Assembly (NCBI GenBank): GCA_022824465.1
Contig: JAJDZV010000004.1
Coordinates: 372,001 to 436,000 of the forward strand
Direction: 5' to 3'
Length of the DNA: 64,000 bases
Origin: Anaerolineae bacterium
Lineage (GTDB): Bacteria; Chloroflexota; Anaerolineae; Aggregatilineales; Phototrophicaceae
Shown: positions 1 through 7,202 of the stretch, piece after piece
Numbering within the stretch: the stretch's first letter is position 1
Layout: the number at the start of each line of letters is the position of its first letter
The notes under the pieces: generated by a model
The model's input: only the letters and a program-made list of their open reading frames with translations
Databases searched by the model: none
What the model was told of the DNA's origin: nothing
Translations under genes and position numbers: made by a program

Positions 1-74
1 ACGCCTTGCGCGTCCAACGCGTGATTGAAGCCGCGATTGAATCCTGGGACAAAGGGAAAGTGGTCGCCTTGTGA
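1..74 (+). CDS. C-terminal end of an upstream gene, possibly a Gfo/Idh/MocA-type dehydrogenase
   Basis: An open frame enters from the left edge (first full codon at base 3) and stops at TGA 72-74, giving 23 residues. The helical tail with RVQRVIEAAIESWDKGK resembles the last helix of Gfo/Idh/MocA-family NAD(P)-dependent sugar dehydrogenases, where the end of the protein often reads like this. The stop overlaps the GTG start of the sulfotransferase by four bases (GTGA), which indicates translational coupling. The identification rests on a very short tail and is tentative. Confidence 0.35.
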   Translation, partial: ALRVQRVIEAAIESWDKGKVVAL

Positions 75-793
75 TTACCGTGATCGGCCGCGGGCACAGC
101 GGCACGCGCGCAATCTCCCACACGCTTTACGCCAGCGGCGTCTTCATGGGCCAGACGCTGAACCCATCCGGCGACCTGGTGCCGCCCTGGCTGATGTACG
201 ACGCCTGCCGCGTCTTCGCGCGCTACGTAACCTGGAACGGCGGCTTGAGATGGGATTTCAGCCGCGCCCGAGAAACCGAGATACCTCCGCGCTTCATCGA
301 TCTGTTTCACGGCTATATCGCATCCGTCCGCAAGCACAATGGCAAGCTCAAAGGCTGGAAAGTGCCGGAGACGACCTTAGTCTTCCCCTGGCTCCAGCGG
401 CTCTACCCCGATTTGCGCTACATCTTCCTGATTCGCAATCCGCGCGATTGCATCATCGGCGCGCACAAAACCGACGACTTGCGCGACTTCGGCATCCAGG
501 TTCCTGAAACCGAAGACGAGCGCTATCGCCGCGCCATCTCCTGGAAATATCAGTACGACCTGGTCAAGTCGACGCCCAAGCCCGCGCGCTGGATCGAAGT
601 GCGCTTCGAAGACTTCGTGACGAAGCAAGAAGAAACGCTGACACGCCTGGAAAACTTCCTGGGCATACCCCTGGCGCGCATCGTCATGCGCCAAGACACA
701 ATCAATCGCTGGCGTCACGACGAGGGCGTCAACTACTTCGACTTCTTCGCGCCGGCGATGCGCGAATATGGTTACGAGATTCCCGAAAGATGA
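71..793 (+). CDS. Sulfotransferase family protein
   Basis: This 240-residue protein looks like a PAPS-dependent sulfotransferase, which transfers a sulfuryl group to a carbohydrate or small molecule. The 5'-phosphosulfate-binding loop is visible as GRGHSGTR at residues 6-13. A 3'-phosphate-binding segment IRNPRDCIIG lies at 121-130, with the Arg and the later Ser/Gly-type environment expected of the family. There is no signal peptide, so it is probably cytoplasmic. The start is GTG, overlapping the preceding stop by four bases. The neighbours are sugar dehydrogenases and isomerases, so a role in carbohydrate or surface-polymer modification is possible, but the acceptor cannot be read from the sequence. 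Confidence 0.75.
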   Translation: MITVIGRGHSGTRAISHTLYASGVFMGQTLNPSGDLVPPWLMYDACRVFARYVTWNGGLRWDFSRARETEIPPRFIDLFHGYIASVRKHNGKLKGWKVPETTLVFPWLQRLYPDLRYIFLIRNPRDCIIGAHKTDDLRDFGIQVPETEDERYRRAISWKYQYDLVKSTPKPARWIEVRFEDFVTKQEETLTRLENFLGIPLARIVMRQDTINRWRHDEGVNYFDFFAPAMREYGYEIPER

Positions 794-842
794 AGTGAAA
801 ATGGCTGCTGTTTCAGCGCAATCCCAAAATCATCGATTCGTT

Positions 843-869
843 GTAGCGACGAGCCAGTGGCTCGCCCGC
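843..869 (+). repeat. Palindromic intergenic repeat, copy 1
   Basis: The sequence reads GTAGCGACGAGCC-AGT-GGCTCGCCCGC. Its arms GCGACGAGCC/GGCTCGCC form a hairpin. The upstream flank (AAATCATCGATTCGTT) matches the flank of other copies such as 2028 and the inverted copy at 14094. It lies between the sulfotransferase and dehydrogenase genes, in a 153-base gap where nothing else was recognised. Confidence 0.75.
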
Positions 870-946
870 AACACAATCCTGCGGGAAACTCCTGGGCGCG
901 ATTCTGTGAAGCGCCCGCAGGCACACCCAACGATTAGAGGGCGCAA

Positions 947-1939
947 ATGACCTTGCGGACAGCCGTCATCGGCATGGGACCAATCGGCAATCGACACGCC
1001 AAGCTCTATCGCGAAGACGAGCTTGCTGAACTCGTCGGCGTCTGCGACATTATCCACGAGCGGGCGGACGCGGCGGCGGCGCGGCTGGGCGTGCCCGCCT
1101 ACTACGACGCCGAAGTCATGCTCAGCGACTTGACGCCGGATGTGGTCAGCGTAGCCACCGCCGGCTACGAAAACGGCAGCGACCACTACCAGCCCACGAT
1201 GCAAGCGCTTGAGGCTCGCTGCCACGTCCTCGGCGAAAAGCCAATTTCGAACGACATCCGCCAAGCCGAGAAGATGGTGGCGAAAGGCGTCGAACTGGAC
1301 CTATGCTACGGCATCAACCTCAACCACCGCTTTACGCCAGCCGCGCGTCTGGCGAAATCCTTGCTGGACGAAGGCAAGCTGGGCGACCTGCTATTCGTCA
1401 ACATGGCGATGTGGATCATGAACCCAGCCGAATCCTCGCCCTACTTCCACATCAAGTCGCTGCACCCGCATACGGTCGACGTGATGCGCTATTTCTGCGG
1501 CGATATCGAAGCGGCGCACTGCTTCGCGACCAAGGCGCCGGGCCGGCAAATCTGGTCGACGGCGCAATTCAGCTTCCGCTTCCGCAACGGCGTCGTCGGC
1601 TCGCTGACCGGCAGCTATGATATTGAGCGCGGGCATCCCATGGAGCGCTGCGAAGTAGCCGGCACCGGCGGCCGTTTCGTGCTGGACGATATGTGGCGCG
1701 AACTGACGCTCTACCCCGCTGGCGACCTGCAAAAGACGGTCTATACGGATCCACTCTTCGGCGGCTTCCACAATTTCGAGAACACTTTCCGCGAGCGCAT
1801 ACACTGTTTCTTGCGGCAGGTCACAGATGGAGTCGCACCGGAGGAGATTGACGGCAGCGCAGCCGAGGGCTTGGCGGCGCAGAACGCGCTGGCAGCTGCG
1901 ATTGAATCGCTGGAGACGGAGCGTGTGATTTACCTTTGA
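947..1939 (+). CDS. Gfo/Idh/MocA family oxidoreductase
   Basis: This 330-residue protein is an NAD(P)-dependent sugar or inositol dehydrogenase. The N-terminal Rossmann fold shows the dinucleotide motif GMGPIG at 9-14. The family signature EKP is at 97-99 (VLGEKPIS), where the Lys is normally catalytic. The rest is the alpha/beta domain that binds substrate. Length is normal for the family. The ATG at 947 follows GGGCGCAA and no strong Shine-Dalgarno is visible. The following genes are a sugar isomerase, rhamnose isomerase and an aldolase, so a function in deoxy-sugar or related catabolism is likely. The exact substrate is unknown. Confidence 0.85.
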   Translation: MTLRTAVIGMGPIGNRHAKLYREDELAELVGVCDIIHERADAAAARLGVPAYYDAEVMLSDLTPDVVSVATAGYENGSDHYQPTMQALEARCHVLGEKPISNDIRQAEKMVAKGVELDLCYGINLNHRFTPAARLAKSLLDEGKLGDLLFVNMAMWIMNPAESSPYFHIKSLHPHTVDVMRYFCGDIEAAHCFATKAPGRQIWSTAQFSFRFRNGVVGSLTGSYDIERGHPMERCEVAGTGGRFVLDDMWRELTLYPAGDLQKTVYTDPLFGGFHNFENTFRERIHCFLRQVTDGVAPEEIDGSAAEGLAAQNALAAAIESLETERVIYL

Positions 1940-2027
1940 GTTTCGCTACTGAGACACAGAAGAGACTCCTGCCAGCCGATGAGAATCACTGCCGCCTTAA
2001 CCCAAATTCGAAATCCATCGAAACGAT

Positions 2028-2053
2028 GTAGGGGCGAGCCAGTGGCTCGCCCG
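2028..2053 (+). repeat. Palindromic intergenic repeat, copy 2
   Basis: This is one of the cleanest copies. GTAGGGGCGAGCC-AGT-GGCTCGCCCG has perfect nine-base arms GGGCGAGCC/GGCTCGCCC and a three-base loop. It is preceded by CCATCGAAACGAT, the conserved outer flank of the family. Confidence 0.85.
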
Positions 2054-2249
2054 CGCTCGCCATAAAATATGGATCACTTTTCGCAGGAGTGACTTGGAAC
2101 TACAAAGCGCGCCGGGTGCTGTCCTTGGACTCGCGCCGCCGCATAGTCGAGAGAGATGATGCGCGTAAGAACGGATCAACTAGAAAAGTGTCCTTCTGTG
2201 TCGCCTGGGTGCGCATGGGCGTCCCGGTTGAACCATCTACGTCAACAGA

Positions 2250-2292
2250 TTGACCTTTCCCGCTGAGTACTCGAAAATACTCGATGTACTCG
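2250..2292 (+). promoter_or_regulatory. Putative promoter with triple TACTCG operator for the sugar-isomerase gene
   Basis: TTGACC at 2250-2255 and GAAAAT at 2273-2278 are separated by 17 bases, a reasonable but weak sigma-70 pair. Three TACTCG repeats start at 2268, 2278 and 2287, about one helical turn apart, and overlap the -10 side. The first lies within the perfect palindrome GAGTACTC (2265-2272). Such spacing is typical of a transcription-factor site. The regulator is not identified. Confidence 0.3.
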
Positions 2293-2359
2293 GTGGCAAA
2301 ATCTGTGACAATTGCTCAAAGACTTGAAGCTGAGGATTAGACAGGAGCCAGACAATCAA

Positions 2360-3163
2360 ATGAAACTCGGAGCCAACTCTCTCCTCTTCGGCAGCTGGGA
2401 CATGCACACCGCCTTCAAATACATCGCCATGGCCGGCTACGACGGCATCGAAATCTCCGCCATCGACAGCATGAGCCAGCACCTCGTCCTCTCCCGCTGG
2501 CAAGAATGCGCGCCCGAAATCCTGCGCCTCTCAAATCAATACGACCTCGAACTCCTGGCGATTGAGCAATCCTCGCGCGATCCCGACCTGATGGAACGCG
2601 CCATGCAAGCCGCGGTCGAGACCGGCATCCCCATCATCAACGTCGGTCCCGGCGGAATAGCCAACGACGAATCAACCTACCCCCAAGTCCTCGATGAATT
2701 GGGCGCGCTGGTGCAACGAGCCGAGCATTACGGCCTCATGCTCTGCGCCAAAGCCCATGTCGGCCACTACGTCCACAACACACCCACCAGCCTGAAACTC
2801 CTGAACGACATCCCCTCGCCCAACTTCGGCCTGGACATGGACCCTTCGCATATTCACCGCGCCGGCGAAAACCCGGTCGAAGCCATCGAAGCCGTGATCG
2901 ACCGCATCAAGCACGTGCACATCCGCGACTGCAAGGGCCGCCAGCAGGGACCCGGCGCGCCCGAAGATCAAGCCAATGGCCGCGGCGATATCGACCTGGT
3001 CGGTTATATCCGCGTTTTGCATGAGCATGGCTATGCCGGTCCCGTGAACCTGGAAGTCATCGGCGCGAAAGCTCAAGGGCGCCGCCTCGAGCAATGCTGC
3101 ATCATCGCCGCCGAAGCCCGCGGCCACATGCAAGCCTGCCTGCAAGCCGCCGGCGCCCGTTAG
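2360..3163 (+). CDS. Sugar phosphate isomerase/epimerase (AP-endonuclease-2-like TIM barrel)
   Basis: This 267-residue xylose-isomerase-like TIM barrel resembles enzymes that isomerise or epimerise keto-sugars. Family features include KAHVGH at 131-136, the metal-ligand strand LDMDPSHIHRAGENP from 158, HVHIRD at 185-190 and GRGDID near 207-212, which together supply the usual Glu/Asp/His metal site. The start ATG 2360 is preferred over an in-frame upstream start at 2312 because AGGAG lies at 2343-2347 and the barrel begins directly with MKLGANSLLF. It sits just upstream of rhamnose isomerase. It could act on a rhamnose-related ketose, but the substrate is not determinable. Confidence 0.8.
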   Translation: MKLGANSLLFGSWDMHTAFKYIAMAGYDGIEISAIDSMSQHLVLSRWQECAPEILRLSNQYDLELLAIEQSSRDPDLMERAMQAAVETGIPIINVGPGGIANDESTYPQVLDELGALVQRAEHYGLMLCAKAHVGHYVHNTPTSLKLLNDIPSPNFGLDMDPSHIHRAGENPVEAIEAVIDRIKHVHIRDCKGRQQGPGAPEDQANGRGDIDLVGYIRVLHEHGYAGPVNLEVIGAKAQGRRLEQCCIIAAEARGHMQACLQAAGAR

Positions 3164-3178
3164 ACCGCACGAATCCGA

Positions 3179-3205
3179 GTAGGGGCGAGCCACCGTGTCA
3201 CCCGC
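3179..3205 (+). repeat. Palindromic intergenic repeat, copy 3 (degenerate)
   Basis: GTAGGGGCGAGCCACCGTG is followed by TCACCCGC. The left arm is intact but the right arm has diverged, so the hairpin is imperfect. It lies 15 bases after the isomerase stop. Confidence 0.6.
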
Positions 3206-3229
3206 TAAACTGATAGCTAGTATACGCAT

Positions 3230-3412
3230 GTAGGGGCGAAGCATTGGACGCTATTGAAAACCCTATTTCACCACCACCCCAATCCCCTCCCTCATGGTGG
3301 GAGGGGCTTTCACGGCTCGTTTTGGGGTAAGTAAGCTCCCCTTCCCTCTTGATGGGGGCAAGGGGCCGGGGGATGGGGGTGTTTTTCAATACTATCCATT
3401 GGCTCGCCCGTA
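3230..3412 (+). repeat. Composite intergenic element with G-quadruplex motif
   Basis: The element runs from GTAGGGGCGAAGC to the half-arm GGCTCGCCCG. In between lie a C/G-rich inverted segment (CCCCTCCC...GGGAGGGG), the box TTTTGGGGTAAGT, and four G-runs at 3354-3358, 3362-3365, 3368-3372 and 3375-3379 separated by 2-3 bases, which is a textbook G-quadruplex pattern. A closely matching inverted copy lies at 56070-56220 and fragments lie near 14321 and 24480-24740. No transposase is present, so it resembles a MITE- or REP-like passenger. Confidence 0.75.
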
Positions 3413-3426
3413 ATAGGAAGGCAACT

Positions 3427-4701
3427 ATGGACTTTCAACCATCGGACGGCCAAATCCAGGCAGCCTATAAACTGGCTCAGGAACGCTACGCCGCGCTTGG
3501 CGTCGACGCCGGCGCCGCGCTGAATACGCTCAAGACCGTGCCCATCGGCCTGCACTGCTGGCAGGGCGACGACGTCGCTGGCTTCGAAGACCCCGATCGC
3601 GGCCTCAGCGGCGGCATCATGGCGACCGGCAACTATCCCGGCAAAGCCCGTAATATCGACGAGCTGCGCAGCGACCTCGACAAAGCCTACAGCTTGATTC
3701 CCGGTCGGCATCGGCTGGCGCTCCATGCCTCCTACCTGGACGCGCCATGCCGCATCGCGCGTGACCAGCTCCTGCCGGAACACTTCGCCTCCTGGATCGA
3801 TTGGGCGAAGACCAACGACCACGCCCTCGACTTCAATCAAACGTTCTTCTCGCATGAGCTGGCGGATGACGGCTTCACGCTCGCTCATGCCGATCCCGCC
3901 ATTCGCCGCTTCTGGATTGACCACGCCATCGCCTGCCGCGCAATCGGCGCTAGCTTTGGCGCTCAACTTGGCGAAGCTTGCGTCACCAACTTGTGGATTC
4001 CCGACGGCTTCAAAGACTCGCCCGCCGATCGCCTGGCGCCGCGGCAGCGCTTGCTCGAGTCGCTCGACGCCGTCTTCGCCAAAGACTACGACCCCGCAAT
4101 TCACCTTGATGCCGTCGAATGCAAGCTCTTCGGCTTGGGCTCGGAGAGCTACGTCGTCGGCTCCCACGAGTTCTATCTCGGTTACGCCATCAGCCGCCAG
4201 AAGCTCCTCTGCCTGGATGCCGGCCACTTCCACCCGACCGAATCCATCGCCGATAAACTATCATCCGTGCTGCTCTACCTGCCGGAAATCCTGCTCCATG
4301 TCAGCCGCGGCGTCCGCTGGGACAGCGATCATGTCGTGACCCTCACCGACGACCTGCAAGCCATCATGCAGGAAATCGTCCGCTGCGACGCCCTCAAGCG
4401 TGTGCGCATCGGCTTGGACTTCTTCGACGCCAGCATCAACCGCGTCGCCGCCTGGGCCATCGGCGCGCGCAACGCCTGCCGCGCCCTGCTGATGGCGCTG
4501 CTCGAGCCGCGCGAACTGCTGCGCCGCTACGAGAACGAGAGCGATTTCACCAGCCGCCTCGCCCTGCTGGAAGCGCTCAAGAGCCTGCCATTCGGCGCCG
4601 TCTGGGACTACTACTGCGCCGCCAGCGACGCGCCAGTCGGCATGGCATTCATGGACGACATCCGCGACTACGAGCGGACGGTAATGTCCCAACGCATCTA
4701 G
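3427..4701 (+). CDS. rhaA: L-rhamnose isomerase
   Basis: The enzyme interconverts L-rhamnose and L-rhamnulose in the cytoplasm, the first step of the phosphorylating rhamnose pathway. The 424-residue protein is close to the usual length of about 420. It shows the family segments [10 protein letters not shown] at 41-50, [14 protein letters not shown] at 59-72 and the downstream metal-site region ([10 protein letters not shown]) of this Mn-dependent TIM barrel. The start ATG 3427 follows AGGAAGG. An in-frame upstream start at 3349 would read into the composite repeat and is rejected. The aldolase/dehydrogenase fusion follows 119 bases downstream. The rhamnulose kinase expected between these two steps is not in this window. 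Confidence 0.92.
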   Translation: MDFQPSDGQIQAAYKLAQERYAALGVDAGAALNTLKTVPIGLHCWQGDDVAGFEDPDRGLSGGIMATGNYPGKARNIDELRSDLDKAYSLIPGRHRLALHASYLDAPCRIARDQLLPEHFASWIDWAKTNDHALDFNQTFFSHELADDGFTLAHADPAIRRFWIDHAIACRAIGASFGAQLGEACVTNLWIPDGFKDSPADRLAPRQRLLESLDAVFAKDYDPAIHLDAVECKLFGLGSESYVVGSHEFYLGYAISRQKLLCLDAGHFHPTESIADKLSSVLLYLPEILLHVSRGVRWDSDHVVTLTDDLQAIMQEIVRCDALKRVRIGLDFFDASINRVAAWAIGARNACRALLMALLEPRELLRRYENESDFTSRLALLEALKSLPFGAVWDYYCAASDAPVGMAFMDDIRDYERTVMSQRI

Positions 4702-4820
4702 CAAACCTATCAAACAGCCGATTTTCATACGAGCGAGCCAGCGCGCCCTTATCGCTGCGCAACCCAGATAATATACTTTCGCTTGCAAGCGCCTGGTCGC
4801 GCCAATTGGCAGGAGATCCC

Positions 4821-7016
4821 ATGCAAACATTCAAACCCGCCGAATACCGCCACGTCAACTACCTCTGGGACGACTCCCACGCGTCAACCCTGGATGCCCT
4901 CGACCGCCTCGTCTACCGCTCCAACCTGCTCGGCCAAGACCAGCGCATCACCAATACCGGCGGCGGCAATACCTCCAGCAAATTCACGCAAGTCGATCCG
5001 CTGACCGGCGATGATGTCGACATCATCTTCGTCAAAGGCTCCGGCGGAGACCTGCGCACCGCCAAGCGCGAAAACTTCGCCTCGCTCTACCTGGATAAAC
5101 TGCTGCGCCTGCAAGACCTCTACAACGCAGCCGCCGTCAAAGGCGCGAAGACCGCCATCGAAGACGCCATGGTCGCACTGGCGCCCCACTGCGTATTCAA
5201 CTTGAATCCGCGCGCCTCTTCCATCGATACGCCCCTTCACGCCTTCATCCCCTATCGTCACGTCGACCACACCCATCCCAACGCCGTCATCGCCATCGCC
5301 GCCTCCAGCAACGGAAAAGCGCTCACCCAGGAAATCTACGGCGATGAAGTGATCTGGCTCGATTGGCAGCGACCCGGCTTCGACCTCGGCTTGCAACTTC
5401 ACGCGACCATCAAAAACAATCCGGGCTGCGTCGGCATCCTGCTCGGCGGGCACGGCTTGATCAACTGGGCGGACGACGACCTGGCATGCTACGAGCTTTC
5501 GCTGACGCTGATTGAAAAAGCGGCGCGTTACCTGACTGAACGCGACAAGGCAAACGCCAGCTTCGGCGGCGCGAAAGTCGCCGATCTCAATATCGCCGAG
5601 CGCGAATCCCTGCTGGTGCAGGTCCTGCCGGCGCTGCGGGGCATGGTTTCGCAAGAGAACCGCTTCATCGCCACCGCCCAGCACGACGCCGACATCCTGC
5701 AATTCGTCAACAGCGTCGACGCCGCGCGCCTGGCTGAGCTGGGCACATCCTGCCCCGACCACTTTCTGCGCGCCAAAATCAAACCGCTCTACATCGACTG
5801 GGACCCAAACGCGGAGGACGCCGCGGACTTGCTGGACAAATTGCGCGACGGCATCGCCCGATACCGCGCCGATTACGCCGCCTACTACCAAGCCTGCAAG
5901 CGCGCCGACAGCCCAGCCATGCGCGACCCAAATCCCACCGTGATTTTGATTCCCGGGCTGGGAATGATCGCCTTCGGGGTGAACAAAAGCGAATCCCGCG
6001 TCACCGCCGAGTTCTACAATTGCGCCATCGCCGTGATGCGCGGCGCCGAAGCCGTCAGCGAATATGTCGCCCTCCCCCGCCAGGAAGCCTTTGATATCGA
6101 GTACTGGGCGCTCGAAGAAGCCAAGCTCCGCCGCATGCCGCCCGAAAAAACGCTGGCGCGCAAGGTAGCCCTTGTGGTCGGCGCCGGCAGCGGCATCGGC
6201 GCGCAGACCGCAAAACGCATCGCCGCCGAAGGCGCGCACGTCGTCTGCGCCGACTTGAATCTGGAGGCGGCACAAGCGACCGCCGCCGCTTTGACCAACC
6301 AGCACGGAACCGGCATCGGCGTGGCTGGAAGCGGCATAGCCAGCTGCGGTCCCGCCATAGCCGCCCAGGTCGACGTGACATCCGCCGACAGCGTCCAAGC
6401 CTTGCTTGACCTTGCCGTTCTGGCTTATGGCGGCATCGACGACGTGATCGTCACCGCCGGCGTCTTCTTCACGCCCGACGCCGACGGACGCAACACCATC
6501 GACCAATGGCGCGTCTCCTACGACGTGAACGTCCGCGGCGCCTGCCTGGTCGCCGATGCCGCGCGTGCAATCTGGCAGGCGCAGGGATTGCCAGGCGCGC
6601 TCGTCCTCACGACCAGCGTCAACGGCGTCGTCGCCAAAGCCGGCTCCATCGCCTACGACGCCAGCAAAGCAGCCGCCAATCATCTCGTGCGCGAGCTGGC
6701 GATTGAGCTGGCGCCCTTGGTGCGCGTCAATGGCTTGGCGCCTGCCACCGTGGTCGCCGGCAGCAGCATGTTCCCCCGCGACCGCGTCTTGGCGTCCCTG
6801 CGCAAATACAATCTCGCCTTCAGCGACGACGAAGACACTGAGACCCTGCGCGCCCGCCTGGCCGACTTCTACGCGGGACGTACGCTGACCAAAGCCGCCA
6901 TCAGCCCGCAAGACCAAGCCGAGGTCGCTTACCTGCTCATCACCGACGCCTTCAGCAAAACCACTGGCCAAATCATCAACGTCGACGGCGGCTTGCCCGA
7001 CGCCTTCTTGCGCTAA
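4821..7016 (+). CDS. rhaEW: Bifunctional rhamnulose-1-phosphate aldolase/lactaldehyde dehydrogenase (short-chain type)
   Basis: This 731-residue two-domain protein is predicted to cleave L-rhamnulose-1-phosphate to dihydroxyacetone phosphate and L-lactaldehyde, then oxidise the lactaldehyde. The N-terminal class II aldolase domain (about 1-430) shows NTGGGNTSSK at 45-54 and the zinc-ligand pair H150/H152 in HTHPN. The C-terminal short-chain dehydrogenase domain has GAGSGIG at 454-460 and the catalytic YDASK at 612-616. The family was described in rhamnose regulons including Chloroflexus and Bacillus. AGGAGA at 4811-4816 supports ATG 4821 over an in-frame TTG at 4806. Confidence 0.9.
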   Translation: MQTFKPAEYRHVNYLWDDSHASTLDALDRLVYRSNLLGQDQRITNTGGGNTSSKFTQVDPLTGDDVDIIFVKGSGGDLRTAKRENFASLYLDKLLRLQDLYNAAAVKGAKTAIEDAMVALAPHCVFNLNPRASSIDTPLHAFIPYRHVDHTHPNAVIAIAASSNGKALTQEIYGDEVIWLDWQRPGFDLGLQLHATIKNNPGCVGILLGGHGLINWADDDLACYELSLTLIEKAARYLTERDKANASFGGAKVADLNIAERESLLVQVLPALRGMVSQENRFIATAQHDADILQFVNSVDAARLAELGTSCPDHFLRAKIKPLYIDWDPNAEDAADLLDKLRDGIARYRADYAAYYQACKRADSPAMRDPNPTVILIPGLGMIAFGVNKSESRVTAEFYNCAIAVMRGAEAVSEYVALPRQEAFDIEYWALEEAKLRRMPPEKTLARKVALVVGAGSGIGAQTAKRIAAEGAHVVCADLNLEAAQATAAALTNQHGTGIGVAGSGIASCGPAIAAQVDVTSADSVQALLDLAVLAYGGIDDVIVTAGVFFTPDADGRNTIDQWRVSYDVNVRGACLVADAARAIWQAQGLPGALVLTTSVNGVVAKAGSIAYDASKAAANHLVRELAIELAPLVRVNGLAPATVVAGSSMFPRDRVLASLRKYNLAFSDDEDTETLRARLADFYAGRTLTKAAISPQDQAEVAYLLITDAFSKTTGQIINVDGGLPDAFLR

Positions 7017-7138
7017 CTCGGTAGATTTCAAGGGCTAAAAGACACGGAATGCGCCAACGATCTGTCTAAGGGCGCAAATCGCTGGGGCCGCTCGCCGGGT
7101 CGCCTGCGGTAATCCCAGACCCGCGACCGCCAAGCCTC

Positions 7139-7163
7139 GTAGGGGCAAGCCTTGGCTCGCCCA
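7139..7163 (+). repeat. Palindromic intergenic repeat, copy 4
   Basis: The sequence reads GTAGGGGCAAGCC-TT-GGCTCGCCCA. Arms GGGCAAGCC and GGCTCGCCC pair with one mismatch. It sits between two convergent genes and could also act as a bidirectional terminator hairpin, although there is no T-tract. Confidence 0.75.
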
Positions 7164-7202
7164 CTTGCGACATCATACGACTAAGCTTCCCTCAGTCACG
7201 AT

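Larger units (their letters stand above)
1940..2359. other. Intergenic region with repeat and putative promoter/operator
   Basis: This 420-base stretch holds no convincing gene. It contains a palindromic repeat at 2028-2053 and, near its right end, a possible promoter overlapped by three copies of TACTCG (2268-2292), both listed separately. The remainder shows nothing recognisable. Confidence 0.6.

Noticed and set aside
4884..7031. Long open frame of over 700 codons on the minus strand opposite the aldolase/dehydrogenase gene
   Set aside because: It mirrors the plus-strand gene and has no family features. High GC with strong third-position bias produces such antisense frames. The same applies to frames opposite glnS (9715-11037), the LysM gene (11505-12992), and the AlkZ-like gene (29478-30815).
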